A stretch of DNA of 64,000 nt from Siphonodentalium dalli (taxonomy: Eukaryota > Mollusca > Scaphopoda > Gadilida > Siphonodentaliidae): NCBI GenBank assembly GCA_032622095.1, contig CP136066.1:229902961-229966960 (forward strand). The letters are read 5' to 3'. Shown here piece after piece: positions 35,310-45,975 of the stretch (its first letter is position 1; each line of letters opens with the position of its first letter). Made by a program: the position numbers and the translations under genes. Under the pieces are notes generated by a model, which made no database searches, had not been told where the DNA came from, and saw only the letters and a list, made by a program, of their open reading frames with translations.

Positions 35310-35425
35310 CCTCAGCTATGAGGCTTCAGGCTGACGTATTAGCCTTTGGTCTGCAGTCTCAGGCCAATACGAGAGACCTCGGCGTCATATCTCGCCACCA
35401 ATATCGAAATAACCAATTAATATAT
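35310..35425. repeat. imperfect inverted repeat
   Basis: Related to 14262-14385: 'gcctcagctatgaggctt…gtctcaggccaatacgagag' followed by 'caatatcgaa…aaccaatta'. Confidence 0.55.
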
Positions 35426-35764
35426 ATAATATGTTTGAAAAAATAACAATGGCTGGGCTAGTGTGTTCGCAAAACAAGGTAATTGAGCATGGCCGGTTTG
35501 CAACAACTACTACAACCAGCATTAATATATTTCGGAATATTACGTTTTAGAATGTTTTATAAACATAAAGGTTTTTATCTGGATATGCTCATGAAGGTGG
35601 CGACTTTAGAAAAAATAATTGTACTTTTTCTTAACATCATCAGTTTGCCCTAACATCATCACAGCAATTCAGCAAGACCACCAACACCATATCACACTGG
35701 CAGGACCACTTGACCAGGGGTGTCAATTAAAAGTTACGCAATCATGTTTGTGATCTACTCTTTA

Positions 35765-36190
35765 TCTGAAATAACTCTTTGCATGACTAAATTCTTTGGT
35801 GCGGGCTACAGGTCGTACCTTTGGTCGGATCATCATAAAATTTGTCAAGTATGTTATCAATGACAAGTAGATGGGAACGAGTCATTTTTGGGTCATTCGG
35901 GCAAAATAACATGGCCGCCAGCAGCCATCTTGGATTTTACTCTTTGCATGACTAAATCCTTTGGCGCGAGCTACATTTCGTACCTTTGGTCGGATCATCA
36001 TATAATTTGTAATGGCTGTTGAAATTGGAATGTAGATGGGAACGAGTCATTTTGGGGTCATTCGGAGAAAAAACATGGCCGCCAGCCGCCATCTTTGATT
36101 TCGAAATTTAATCCATTAGCACGGGCCACAGGTCGTACTGTTCGTCTGATCATCATGAAATTTGTCATGGATGTTAAAAAGAATGACCAA
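35765..36190. repeat. ~165-bp satellite-like unit, about three copies
   Basis: Copies end in 'catggccgccagcagccatc', 'catggccgccagccgccatc' and a partial third. Each carries 'ggtcggatcatcat'. Same family as 5895 and 23560. Confidence 0.75.
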
Positions 36191-36464
36191 CACTGACTTA
36201 CTGTTGTCAATTGTGAGGTGTACAGAAAGTTTATTGGATTTGGTGCTTGTTTTTAAATTTGAAGTAATATATTATCGAAGCAGAGAAATCTAGATCGGTG
36301 AAATTTCACTTGAATGTTGTTGTTGGCCATCCACTATCCATTTAATGTTAGATTGAGCACCACCATTTAGTTTTCATTTTATATCATATAATCGCAGATA
36401 CCATACAATCATATAGCTAATAGTATATAGTTATATTGTAAAACGTAAATTCGTGTATTTATAG

Positions 36465-36482
36465 CAACATATCAGCCCAAAC
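36465..36482 (+). CDS. 18-nt micro-exon, copy 1
   Basis: The acceptor is 'tcgtgtatttatag', the donor C|gtgagt. Phase 1-1: TYQPK between split codons, with the last base plus the next exon making the split codon. It is paralogous to the exons at 39320 and 40126, with the same length, the same AAAC|gtgagt end and similar intron starts. Confidence 0.65.
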
Positions 36483-36941
36483 GTGAGTATATGCTGTTGG
36501 ATATGTTCCTGTTTTGTGTTGTAGATTTGTGTAGACTAGACACTGGCTCTATGAGGCTACGTCGTTTCACTAAACACGCCATCATGAGACCAGTATGACC
36601 AGTCCGCGATTATTACACCACCGGGCAAAATAATGTCCATATTTGTATGCGTCCTTCCTTACAATCAATGTAACTTGAACTGCCTGTGTCAATGCCAGTA
36701 ACGTAAACTGTCGCGTTAGACATTCGAATATCTGCTATCTGCAACTCAGGCAGTGGATGAGCTATATATATTTTTGCAAGGGTTATTGTACTTTCGAGTA
36801 ACAGTGATAATGCGCATTTGACTAACATATAGTATACAATGGTTGAAGTGTGTTTGATGTTCAATTTTCCTTGTAAATTTCAGCTATAAATATCAGTTTT
36901 TAACGATTAGTAATGCTCATTGTGACTTTCAACAGCTCATA

Positions 36942-37402
36942 TGTGACCCGCCATATCAAATCCAGTCGTAAGTTGGGATTTTTTTTACCCTGTTTCAATG
37001 CATTCTCTTATATATGCTAGTCGACCACAGGTCGCCTCACATATATCAGAGAATGCATTGGCCTAACAATTTTTTACAATTTTAATAATTTGTTCTTGTA
37101 TTCTTTAACAATTTTATAATTTCACCCATACAGAGCCCCAGACAAACATGAGCAGACGACACTCTTCTTTATGCTTCTATATATGTGTGGGGCTCCCTGC
37201 AGGGTAATGGATTTTTTTTTTATTTTATGTCCTGAAAATTGTAAGAAACATTTATTTAAAAAAAATGATAAAAAATTGTTAGGCCAATGCATTCTGTTAT
37301 ATATGCGAGGCGACCTATGGTCGACTCGCATATATAAGATTATGCATTGGCACATGGTAAAATAATCCCGACTTACGACTGGATTTGATATGGCGGGTCA
37401 CA
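36942..37402. mobile_element. TA-flanked MITE with a nested hairpin element
   Basis: Outer ends TGTGACCCGCCATATCAAAT … complement, TA on both sides (36940-36941, 37403-37404), as at 11243. Nearly all the interior (36982-37360) is the two-hairpin carrier also seen at 21446 and 59854, either inserted into or captured by the MITE. Confidence 0.85.
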
Positions 37403-37906
37403 TATTCTAGTTTATTCCATCAGACAAACGTGTATATGTTTCAAAAAATTAAAAATAAAACGCTTTGGGTTAGAGATTTGATTGGTAACGTAGGTCCATG
37501 TATGTAAATCGTTTTACAAAACAAAAATAAATAGGGATATATAAAGTGGCATGAATCATTTAAACAACCATTAAGTTTCGGGTTATTTCAGTCAGTGATT
37601 TATTGCCCTCATAAGCTATCTATGGCAACCCAAAAAGTCGGATAGAAACCATGTTATTTCTCGTTGGTGTTCCCCATGACATCGTTTTCAAAATAACAGA
37701 TTGATTGTGCTGGTCTGTCTTGATGGCAAACATTGCAGAGCACTGTAACGTCACATAGCCAGGCATCTTATCTAGGATATGTGTCGCTTTTATAGTATGT
37801 CCCTGTTGCGTCGTTGGTTGTGATTGAACTGAGCCTAATGTTTTCTTTAATTGTGGCTGTATACTGTAAAATCAAACAAGTGCAGACTTGCCGAAAGCCT
37901 GGTTAA

Positions 37907-38359
37907 CCCTTTACCCAACAGAACGGCCCTGTGCCAATGCATTCTCTTATATATGCGAGTCTACCATAGGTCGCCTCGCATATATAAGATAATGCATTGG
38001 CTTAACACATATTAAAAATGATAAAATTGTCAAAGAATGTAGAAAAATATTATAAAAAATGTTAAAAAATGTAAGAAAAAATTATAAAATTGTTAAAGAA
38101 TGTAAGAAAAAATGGTAAAAAGTGTTAATTTTTTTTTTTAGGCCAATGCATTCTCTTATATATGCGAGGCGACCTATGGTCGACTCGCATATATAAGAGA
38201 ATGCATTGGCACAGGGCATAACTGTAACCATCACAATGTGGTCAATGAACCGGTTCGAATGATATCCATATTTGTATGGTGTTATTGAGACAGACGGAAG
38301 ATATTTTTGGCTGTTGAAGCTTTATTTGGGCGTTTTTGGCCGTTTTGTTGGGTAAAGGG
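37907..38359 (-). mobile_element. TTAA hairpin MITE with lengthened spacer
   Basis: TTAA at 37903-37906 and 38360-38363; hairpins at about 37933-38000 and 38142-38211. The AT-rich spacer is longer because the 'gttaaagaatgtaagaaaaa' motif is repeated. Confidence 0.92.
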
Positions 38360-38363
38360 TTAA

Positions 38364-39319
38364 TACCATTCCCCCAATTGTACTCTGTGATACTGTGTTT
38401 TAGAGCCATTCGTTGGGTTACGCCAGATTCCAACTCGTTTGTCGGATTGTGACTAATAACTGGGATTCTGTTTCCATCGGCATTTTACAATTGACAGTTA
38501 TTTATATTATCATATTGTTTACAAATATTACGCTTTCCTAATATGAAAATGCAGATATGACTTTATAAGTCCACAAAGCATATAACCTAATGCATTCACA
38601 GATGAAATAATCAGAATGCCTTATATCCAGTAAATGTTTCTGCTGGGCATTACACTTTTGAGAAAATGTATCAAAATGTACTGCCCACAATGTTTGTTTT
38701 CCACAGTAGTTCCATGTATTCCATATCATTAAACTGGATTATATTCCATTTCTAAAGCAGTGTTCTGTGTTGCATGTGGATGGGGGTGTTCGTTTCCTAG
38801 CTATTGACTGATACTCAGGTCAGATGTTGTTTACAAATGTATTTTATAATACGTTAGCATAAAACATTATTAAGACACGTCTCACGATGTTGGATCTATC
38901 CATCGTATATGGGAAAACTTGTGGAATATGTTCTAAACTTAAGGCTTTCATTTCTACTTCTTGACGAGGTTGGGTGGTTGCAGGGCGTCTGACTTAGAGT
39001 TTTCAACTGCATCTTGTTTTTGAAGATAGTCTATATACAAAACTAACATCATTGTTATTTTGTTGGTTATTAAACACAAACATTTGTCTATGAATAAATA
39101 ATAAAGTGGCTTATTGCTGGTACAGCTGGGGAAATCTCTCTGAGTGAAAATGGTTGTGTCCCTGATGGAGGGTTCTAACAAGATAGAGCTCTCACTCTTG
39201 TTACGTTTCGAACGTTTCATTAAGATCACCTGACATATATCTGTTCTTAAAATATATCGATGAGTGTTGCTGTTGCTCACAGTTATGTGAATTGACTCTT
39301 TTATCATTGCATTTCATAG
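38364..39319. other. intron sequence, nothing recognised
   Basis: No repeats or exons identified before the acceptor at 39319. Confidence 0.45.
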
Positions 39320-39337
39320 GAACTAACTTATTTAAAC
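39320..39337 (+). CDS. 18-nt micro-exon, copy 2
   Basis: The acceptor is 'ttgcatttcatag', the donor C|gtgagt. Phase 1-1: TNLFK. Very similar to the copy at 40126, including upstream 'attgcat' and downstream 'tgtgccttgcatgtag'. Confidence 0.65.
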
Positions 39338-39522
39338 GTGAGTATACCCCCCCTCGTGATTTCAATTGTATGTGCCTTGCATGTAGCAACTACAACTGCG
39401 GTCTTATGGTTTTTTAATCTGGAGATATACAAGGAAAAGCTTTCTGTGTTGCACCATAATTAGTTTGGCAAGTTCCATGATATTATCCAGAGTGTTCACC
39501 TGTGAACCCAGAGCTAATTTTA

Positions 39523-39774
39523 CGGTGGCTGGTTTAGGACATGGGAAATTTATTTTTTATTTCGGGCCACGAAATAACTAATTCGTTGCCAAGAAATACT
39601 AATTCGTGGCCACGAAATAACTAATCGTGATACTAGATCGTCAGTCCCATTGTTGAAATGGAAGCGGATAGAGATGATCTGGTTGTAGTTGTCCATTAGT
39701 ATTTCGTGGCCACGAATTAGTATTTTGTGGCCACGAAATAAAAAAACATTTCCCATGTCCTAAACCAGCCACCG
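39523..39774. mobile_element. TA-flanked MITE, 27-bp ends
   Basis: Inverted ends CGGTGGCTGGTTTAGGACAT … with TA at 39521-39522 and 39775-39776. The interior repeats 'cgtggccacgaa', a small palindrome, several times. No ORF of note. TA duplication fits Tc1/mariner-type. Confidence 0.85.
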
Positions 39775-40125
39775 TATCATTTTACCGGGTGACACCATCC
39801 CGTCCAAATATCATTTTATACGCCTGTCCAATACATTAAGCAGTCCAAAACGTGATTTGTTCATATCCAACAACTCGTCATATGCATATCGTTTTATCAC
39901 AAACAGGATTCTACAGAAACAGCTGAGATTTTAATTTTCTTATATTAATATTTCAATCTGAAGCAGATTGTTTTTGACCAAAATATCGCAATTCCACTTA
40001 CTTTGCATCTGTATAACACCAGCAAATTCGAACACTTGTTTGTCAATTTATTAATCTATATCAAATCCATTTCATGCAGTAAATATATGAATGTGAGACT
40101 ACTCATTTATTATTGCATGTTATAG

Positions 40126-40143
40126 GAACACACTTATTTAAAC
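40126..40143 (+). CDS. 18-nt micro-exon, copy 3
   Basis: The acceptor is 'attgcatgttatag', the donor C|gtgagt. Phase 1-1: THLFK, differing from copy 2 at few bases. The pair 39320/40126 reflects a local duplication of about 806 bp. Confidence 0.65.
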
Positions 40144-40243
40144 GTGAGTGTATGCCGGTGCTATAGATGTTATGTGCCTTGCATGTAGAAATTTCAACTC
40201 AGTGTAGATAAAATCATTACTTGACTGCAGTTTTATGTTTTAA

Positions 40244-40699
40244 CCCTTTACCCAACAAACCGGCCAAAACCGGCCAAATAAAGCTTCAACAGCCAAAAAT
40301 ATCTTCCGTCTGTCTCAATAACACCATACTAATATGGATATCATTCGAACCGGTTCATTCACTACATTGTGATGGTTACAGTTATGCCCTGTGCCAATGC
40401 ATTCTCTTATATATGCGAGTCGACAATAGGTCGCCTCGCATATATAAGAGAATGCATTGGCCTAAAAACTATCTTTTTTAACACTTTTTACCATTTTTTC
40501 TTACATTCTTTAACAATTTTATAATTTGTTCTTACATTTTTTAGCATTTTTTATAATATTTTTCTACATTCTTTGACAATTTTATCATTTTTAATATGTG
40601 TTAAGCCAACGCATTCTCTTATATATGCGAGGCGACCTATGGTCAACTCGCATATATAAGAGAATGCATTGGCACAGGGCCGTTCTGTTGGGTAAAGAG
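40244..40699 (+). mobile_element. TTAA hairpin MITE
   Basis: TTAA at 40240-40243 and 40700-40703; both hairpins intact, lengthened spacer. Inserted about 100 bp after the 18-nt exon copy 3. Confidence 0.92.
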
Positions 40700-40703
40700 T
40701 TAA

Positions 40704-41790
40704 CCATTCCTTTACAAAATGGATTCCCCGTTCACTTATAAATGTTTACAACGTCAATTTATCTATGCACATTGTGTGCATCATAAAGTTACAGAAACTA
40801 GTCAAAACTAGTGGGTACACACGTGTTGCATTTGTTCGTCTACTTGAGCTCTTCCCAGCCATGTCACCACAGACAGAGCGAATTGATACTACATTCAGTT
40901 CATCCATCTTGCTGCTCCATATGGCAAGTGCGAGGTAATTTTCGGCTCTGCGCTAGTGCTTTGATTGTCCGCTTTGGTACTTGTAATTTACTTCCTTGTT
41001 CCATCTATGCTGTACCCATTATGTTTGCATCATTATTTCCACATAATGTAATATGAATCGTACGTGACATGTAGTGGAGCAACCACACATGATGTGCCTC
41101 AAATGTGCCTCCTTTCGGCGACATAACGCTAAGAATACTTTTTGTAACATCATGCAGTGGTCACGACGGAGATGACATGCCAAATTGACAAGACGTGTCG
41201 TGGATTGTAAAATATTGTCTGGATTATCGTCATGACCTCTTCATTTTTAGTTTTCATTAAGCTGACCAACGAAATTGGTCTAAATGAAAAGTCTTTACTT
41301 TCATTTTTATCGCGATGACTCATTTCCAATTCATGGTTTTTTGCAATCTCCACACGGTTGCTAACCGGAAGTCACGTGACAATTCTCCAAACTCTATACC
41401 CACGATCTTGAAAAATCACTGATGGATATAGTAAAATTATATGACGTCATTCACTTGCCTTATGTATAAGCACCCTTGGGGTGGTATTCACCAAGCGGGT
41501 TTATTTTATAAACCAGGTAGTTTATTTGGTAGTGGCTGAACGCAAAGTTGTCTCCGCTTTAGCGCCAACGACACACGCTGTCGATGATGTGAATGGTCCA
41601 ATCTATCAGATTTGTCACTTGTCAATGGACACCGTCTCACGACTAATTCGTGAACACTCACCGGCCACAATCAGCATGTATAGCGGTATAATTTTTAGGT
41701 ATAATTGTATGGAGACTCATGCTGGCGTTTATACATCTGCAGAATGAGTTTGAATGATATTATTGAGGTTTTTGAATTAGCACAGAAGTT
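40704..41790. other. intron sequence, nothing firm
   Basis: No exon or repeat recognised. 41481-41750 may belong to the same transposon as the Myb-like fragment next to it, but no domain is visible. Confidence 0.4.
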
Positions 41791-42003
41791 TCAGAAGAAT
41801 TTTGTTTGTCTTTTGGTTCTATTTGGAAATTTCCCTGCCATTTCCAAAGAAATTTCTTTCCAGGCATCATTTTTCCGGTGCTGGTGGATGGTGCCGGTTT
41901 CTTTATTCTCTAGGATTTTGATGCTTCTCTGCACAATGCCCAAAATAGTGTTTCCCTCGTCGGCTGTGTATTTAGCACCCCTTCCTTTCCCTCGGTTACT
42001 CAT
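41791..42003 (-). pseudogene. Myb/SANT-like DNA-binding domain fragment
   Basis: A minus-strand frame, with a plausible start at MSNRGKGRG (the frame is open back to 42039), reads KYTADEGNTILGIVQRSIKI … KNDAWKEISLEMAGKFPN-RT and then stops. This matches the layout of the Myb/SANT-like domain (Myb_DNA-bind_5 type: acidic 'T..E' opening, V in helix 1, 'K.aW..Ia' in helix 2, R-T at helix 3). The helix-3 end is cut by a stop codon. Such domains occur in Harbinger transposon accessory proteins and in domesticated genes derived from them. It is opposite to the micro-exon gene and probably a transposon relic. Confidence 0.55.
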
Positions 42004-42309
42004 GATTGACATGAACCAAACGTTTACTGTTACGCGCATGTTTTATGTGACCGGTGGTTAATATATGATTGCCGCCAATCACCTTGATTGGATAATCCTA
42101 TGCCGCGCGGCGATGTCTTCCCATCGCTGTCCACCGATAGCTTCGCATTGAGCGTCGCCTCGTATAAACTACCTGGACTTTATATAAACCCTTGGTGGTT
42201 GCTATACACTAAGGTTATTAGCGATTACACAGGTCGTTCTCGCATGGAATTTTCGTCTTCACGCTTACGGACGGTAAATATGCTGAGAGTTTAGCATTGG
42301 GACAACCTG

Positions 42310-42450
42310 TTGAAAGAAAAATTACATGGTCACTATTTACTGCTACATGGCCACAATTTATTGTTACATGGCCACTATTTACTATTGCGTGACCACTATT
42401 TACTGTTACATGTACACTATTTGTTGTTACATGGTCACTATTTACCGAGT
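42310..42450. repeat. ~19-bp degenerate tandem repeat
   Basis: About seven copies of 'acatggtcactatttactgt'-like units. Frames across it (including minus-strand repeats of VNSGHV-type) are artefacts. Confidence 0.85.
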
Positions 42451-42511
42451 GATAGGACCACACATATACCACGTGCCTCCTGATTGGTTGTATTGTACTC
42501 CTTCAATAGGG

Positions 42512-43060
42512 CGATGATATGCCAAGTACCATCATAGTGGCGCTGGATTAGCCAGTATCACATTGCTACTAGGACTATCACAAGTGCTAACCACTCTATT
42601 TGAGATACAGGATGCAAGTGCTGCAAGGACATCTTAGAAAGATCGGAGACAGAGACTTACCTCCATCTTTGATGGTACCATGGAGGGGTTAATATGGTTT
42701 TATGCCATTTTGGAAAGCTTTGTGACAAACATGCATCCGATTGACATCTCGCAAATGGCATTACATTGTTTTATAAGTAACCAATAACTGGTAAATGGGT
42801 GTCTGACCAGGTAACACATCATGTATGGTTAGCGAAAATCACACCAAGCATCCCGGGTTGACAGTAAAATGTCATAATGAAATGCTGGCTGACGGCTCAA
42901 AAGCTATTTGATATGTCACATTAGGATAAATTGAAAGAAAAATGGCCTGACACCAATTAGTCATTACTTTCAAATTGTGTAGCTATGATATATTGTTATC
43001 ATAAGTGGTACAGTCGGTGCTAAAGTTTTCAGAAATAATAGTTGAATCATTATGATATTG
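42512..43060. repeat. ~540-bp direct duplication, copy 1
   Basis: Highly similar to 46687-47215 (e.g. 'gtggcgctggattagccagt', 'tgctggctgacggctcaaaa'). The central part is distantly related to the 27990 repeat ('ggtgtctgaccaggtaacac'). Confidence 0.85.
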
Positions 43061-43109
43061 GTGTGTATATTGGCTGAACAGTGTGGTGTATTATAATAAA
43101 CACTTTCAG

Positions 43110-43143
43110 TAATGGATAACTTTCGAACAATGAACTACGTCTG
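43110..43143 (+). CDS. candidate exon, 34 nt, does not keep phase
   Basis: Good acceptor ('aataaacactttcag') and donor (G|gtaaga); phase 1 reading gives MDNFRTMNYV plus two bases. The length is not a multiple of three, unlike all strong exons, so including it would shift the frame. It may be a chance pair of sites or a frame-switching alternative exon. Confidence 0.2.
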
Positions 43144-43188
43144 GTAAGATTTACGAATAGCCAATCAACTTTTTTTTCACAATTGCAG

Positions 43189-43274
43189 CTAGCAGTCTGT
43201 TTGTGAGAAACAAGCGCCGTTTAAACTTCTTGGCACTAAAAGTCAGGCGATATAGTTTGGTTCCTCTTCATTAA
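43189..43274 (+). CDS. candidate basic terminal exon
   Basis: A very good acceptor ('acttttttttcacaattgcag', last part) is followed in phase 1 by SSLFVRNKRRLNFLALKVRR and YSLVPLH, then TAA. No polyadenylation signal was found close by. Could be an alternative last exon or a chance frame. Confidence 0.3.
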
Positions 43275-43492
43275 GTTGTGTACTTAATTAAGTTGTCAAC
43301 AGTGAGCGGAAGGGTGTGATCTAATACCCATGCTTGGCTTCTCGAAACCGTAATAGTAACCATGGATACGGTAACACGTCAACTGATATATAGAACACAA
43401 GTTATAATGATACACTAATCGTAATTCTTATCAGTTGTATTTTGTTATGCGAACGATGTATATTTTATTTATATTTTCTAACAATATTGCAG

Positions 43493-43576
43493 CCGCCGCC
43501 CCAATAGCAGCAGCAGCACCATCAATTGGAACAGCAACGCGAGGAGCAGCATTAAAACCGTTCATCATGCCACCAG
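43493..43576 (+). CDS. Ala/Pro-rich exon (84 nt, phase 1-1) with duplicated donors
   Basis: The acceptor is 'tctaacaatattgcag', the donor CCAG|gtatac. 27 whole codons: AAPIAAAAPSIGTATRGAAL then KPFIMPP. Its last ~19 bases and donor are repeated downstream every 38 bp. Because 38 is not a multiple of three, use of a later donor would change frame; read-through gives a stop at 43630-43632. GC-rich compared with its surroundings. Confidence 0.8.
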
Positions 43577-43911
43577 GTATACGTATATCTCTAAACCGTT
43601 CATCATGCCACCAGGTATACCTATATCTCTAAACCGTTCATCATGCCACCAGGTATACGTATATCTCTAAACCGTTCATCATGCCACCAGGTATACGTAT
43701 ATCTCTAAACCGTTCATCATGCCACCAGGTATACGTATATCTCTAAACCATTCATCACGCCACCAGGTATACGTATATCTCTAAACCGTTCATCATGCCA
43801 CCAGGTATACGTATAGCTGAGCAGGATTCTTCCTATATTATGCCTCTCTATTATATATCACGTGACTGTCTCGCATTCTGATTGGTTCATCGTGCCACCA
43901 GGTATACGTAT
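43558..43911. repeat. 38-bp tandem array of exon end plus splice donor
   Basis: Seven regular units of 'ccgttcatcatgccaccagg' + 'tatacgtatatctctaaa' put CCACCAG|gtatac donors at 43577, 43615, 43653, 43691, 43729, 43767 and 43805; an eighth, displaced copy is at 43902. The unit is the 3' end of the exon plus the first 19 bases of its intron. Confidence 0.95.
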
Positions 43912-44114
43912 ATCTGAGCAGGGTTCTTCCTCTATTATTCCTCTGTATTGTGTCATACAGTGAACCTCAACTCTGGCTTACGTCTGTACATATGATATCC
44001 ACCCGTTTAAAACGTGAACTGTTTGATATTCTGACGGGGAACTTTATAACTTCGAACAAACAACACCGGAATACATTTCTTTGTTAATACTGTGTTAATA
44101 ACTTAATAATTTTA

Positions 44115-44700
44115 TAAGTTAACCAATACAGGTAAGTGGGTGCCTGACAAGGTCACACATCTGCCCGGGTCAACGAAAATCAAACCTAGCCCTCCGGAAT
44201 GACAATAACAAGTCAGAATGGAGCACTGGCTGACGGACCTTACGGCCATTCCGTTTGTCAACATACGTAGGGTGAATGAAACAATGGCTTACAACCTATC
44301 CATCATATAATTGCCACACATAATGAAGGTGGTGCATAAGGATGTCAAAAGAAAGGGAAGGTTGTCTGCTATGGCATATTAAAGAAGTTTCGAGGCTAAA
44401 TATGATGATGACCAACATTCCAATTTCTCGCAATTTGTTCCTCGTTCTGATGACATAAATTTTGAGGTGGAAGCTGGGTCCTGGAGCGGTTTATTGGAAT
44501 TTTGAAAATAGTTTTAGAAGGTACCCCACAAAAAAAAAATTCATTTAATGCCAAAAGTAGTATTTATAAATTTTTGAAAATTATTCCCAATGAGTTAAAA
44601 AGATGCCAAAATATTTTAACAAGATCATTATCAGTTGCAGATTGCTGACTATATGCCATGCTAAGCGCATGTCATATAACGTTTCGACTCGTTACCGGCA
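44115..44700. repeat. ~600-bp dispersed repeat, copy 2
   Basis: Close match to 27990-28560, including the start 'caatacaggtaagtgggtgc' and the end 'cgtttcgactcgtt'. Confidence 0.85.
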
Positions 44701-44872
44701 ACGAAAATATATTTCTTTGTTAATACTTTGTTCATAACTTATTAATTTTTCTCACAGTAGGGGGTGATCCAAGATCGTGATTGCATGTCACAAAATCAAA
44801 AGCGTTCCCCGGTTTTGAACTGGAGGAGTATGATCTCTATGGGAATAAGCCAGAATGAATATCAATGACATG

Positions 44873-45356
44873 TTGTAAAATATAGAGATCCTGGGGGGGG
44901 CTGGGAACACCACAGAATACAAGGGTAAACCTGTCTTCGGTAACATGGACAAAGGTGATCATTATCTAGGTACACATTCCGAAGCGCCACTTGGACAATT
45001 CCATAGTCAGTAAAATTAAAAACAGGAGCATAATAGAGGTATGCCTGGTGTTTTGAAATTTGGAAAATATAGGTATACCTATGACAGAGTATGCGTACCA
45101 GTATCGTAGAATCACGCACTATCATAAATGAACTAGTTATACGTAGAGTATTAAAATATTCTTTAGTTTCATGATTGTCCCATACCGGTAGTTTCAGTAA
45201 AAGATGGGAGCGTGGTACATAGTTAGGTGTTACAAATTTAGAAATTAGGAACGTAAACATAGGCCGCGAGTTTTCGAAAGGGTTAATTTTGAAATTTATA
45301 GTTATGTACATGAGTAAGCAGTTGTAGAATGTAAGTGTAGGTGTAAGTCTGAAGTA
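44873..45356. repeat. ~490-bp dispersed repeat, copy 2
   Basis: Nearly identical to 3671-4158. The minus-strand frame (44862-45311, 149 codons) is retained but is probably chance. Confidence 0.8.
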
Positions 45357-45532
45357 AAATGCTAAATATCAGTGGAATCGTCGTCAGTTATGTACCTGGT
45401 GATGGAGTGTTTAAACAACAGACCACCGCTTTTCGACACTTTTGATGATGAGCCGTTCTGGTTGTTCTGTTTGTTGATGAGTGCATGTGGTATCAGTTGT
45501 AAAATAAATTCATGGGTGCGATTGGAATTCTC

Positions 45533-45975
45533 TAGCTCCGTGGTCCAGTGGTTAGCGCGTTGGACTTGTCTTCGCTGTCAACACAGCGAGGCGAGTTCGC
45601 GGCTGGCTGGTGGTCTGTTATGAGTTTCCACACAACAGTGGCTTGGCCGACTTGAGCGATGTGCAATTGTTGGATTGTACACTGTTTAAATCTCGCGCCA
45701 AGTTGTGACCCTTGAGCAAGGTCGCTCGTACTGTGTCTGCTTTGCACCACCCATGCATTACAAGGGTACCTGATAATGAGCAGTGAAAGATCTTGTCAGT
45801 ATGCTAGCCATATGGTATCCACGCGTACTCCCGGCTGTACCTCCCCCTGCCCCCGGGGAGCAGTAGATGGTTACTGAATGTTCAGGCTCATCAGGGTAAT
45901 AATTGTAAAACTTTGAGCGCTTTGGGCCTCATGGGAAAGGCGCTTTACAAATGCTATACATTATTATTTATTCTA
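45533..45975 (+). mobile_element. tRNA-derived SINE with a conserved-type body
   Basis: The head 'gctccgtggtccagtggtta' is an A-box region and 'gcgagttcgcggctgg' a diverged B-box. The body contains 'cccttgagcaaggtcgctcg' and 'ggtacctgataatgagcag', and the tail is 'gcgctttacaaatgctatac' plus an ATT repeat. The body and tail recall the ancient Deu/Nin-DC type SINEs of invertebrates (recognition from memory). About 440 bp, in good condition. Confidence 0.78.

Noticed and set aside
45533-45620. Possible functional tRNA gene
   Set aside because: A- and B-box-like sequences are present but no cloverleaf forms, and the sequence continues into a SINE body.
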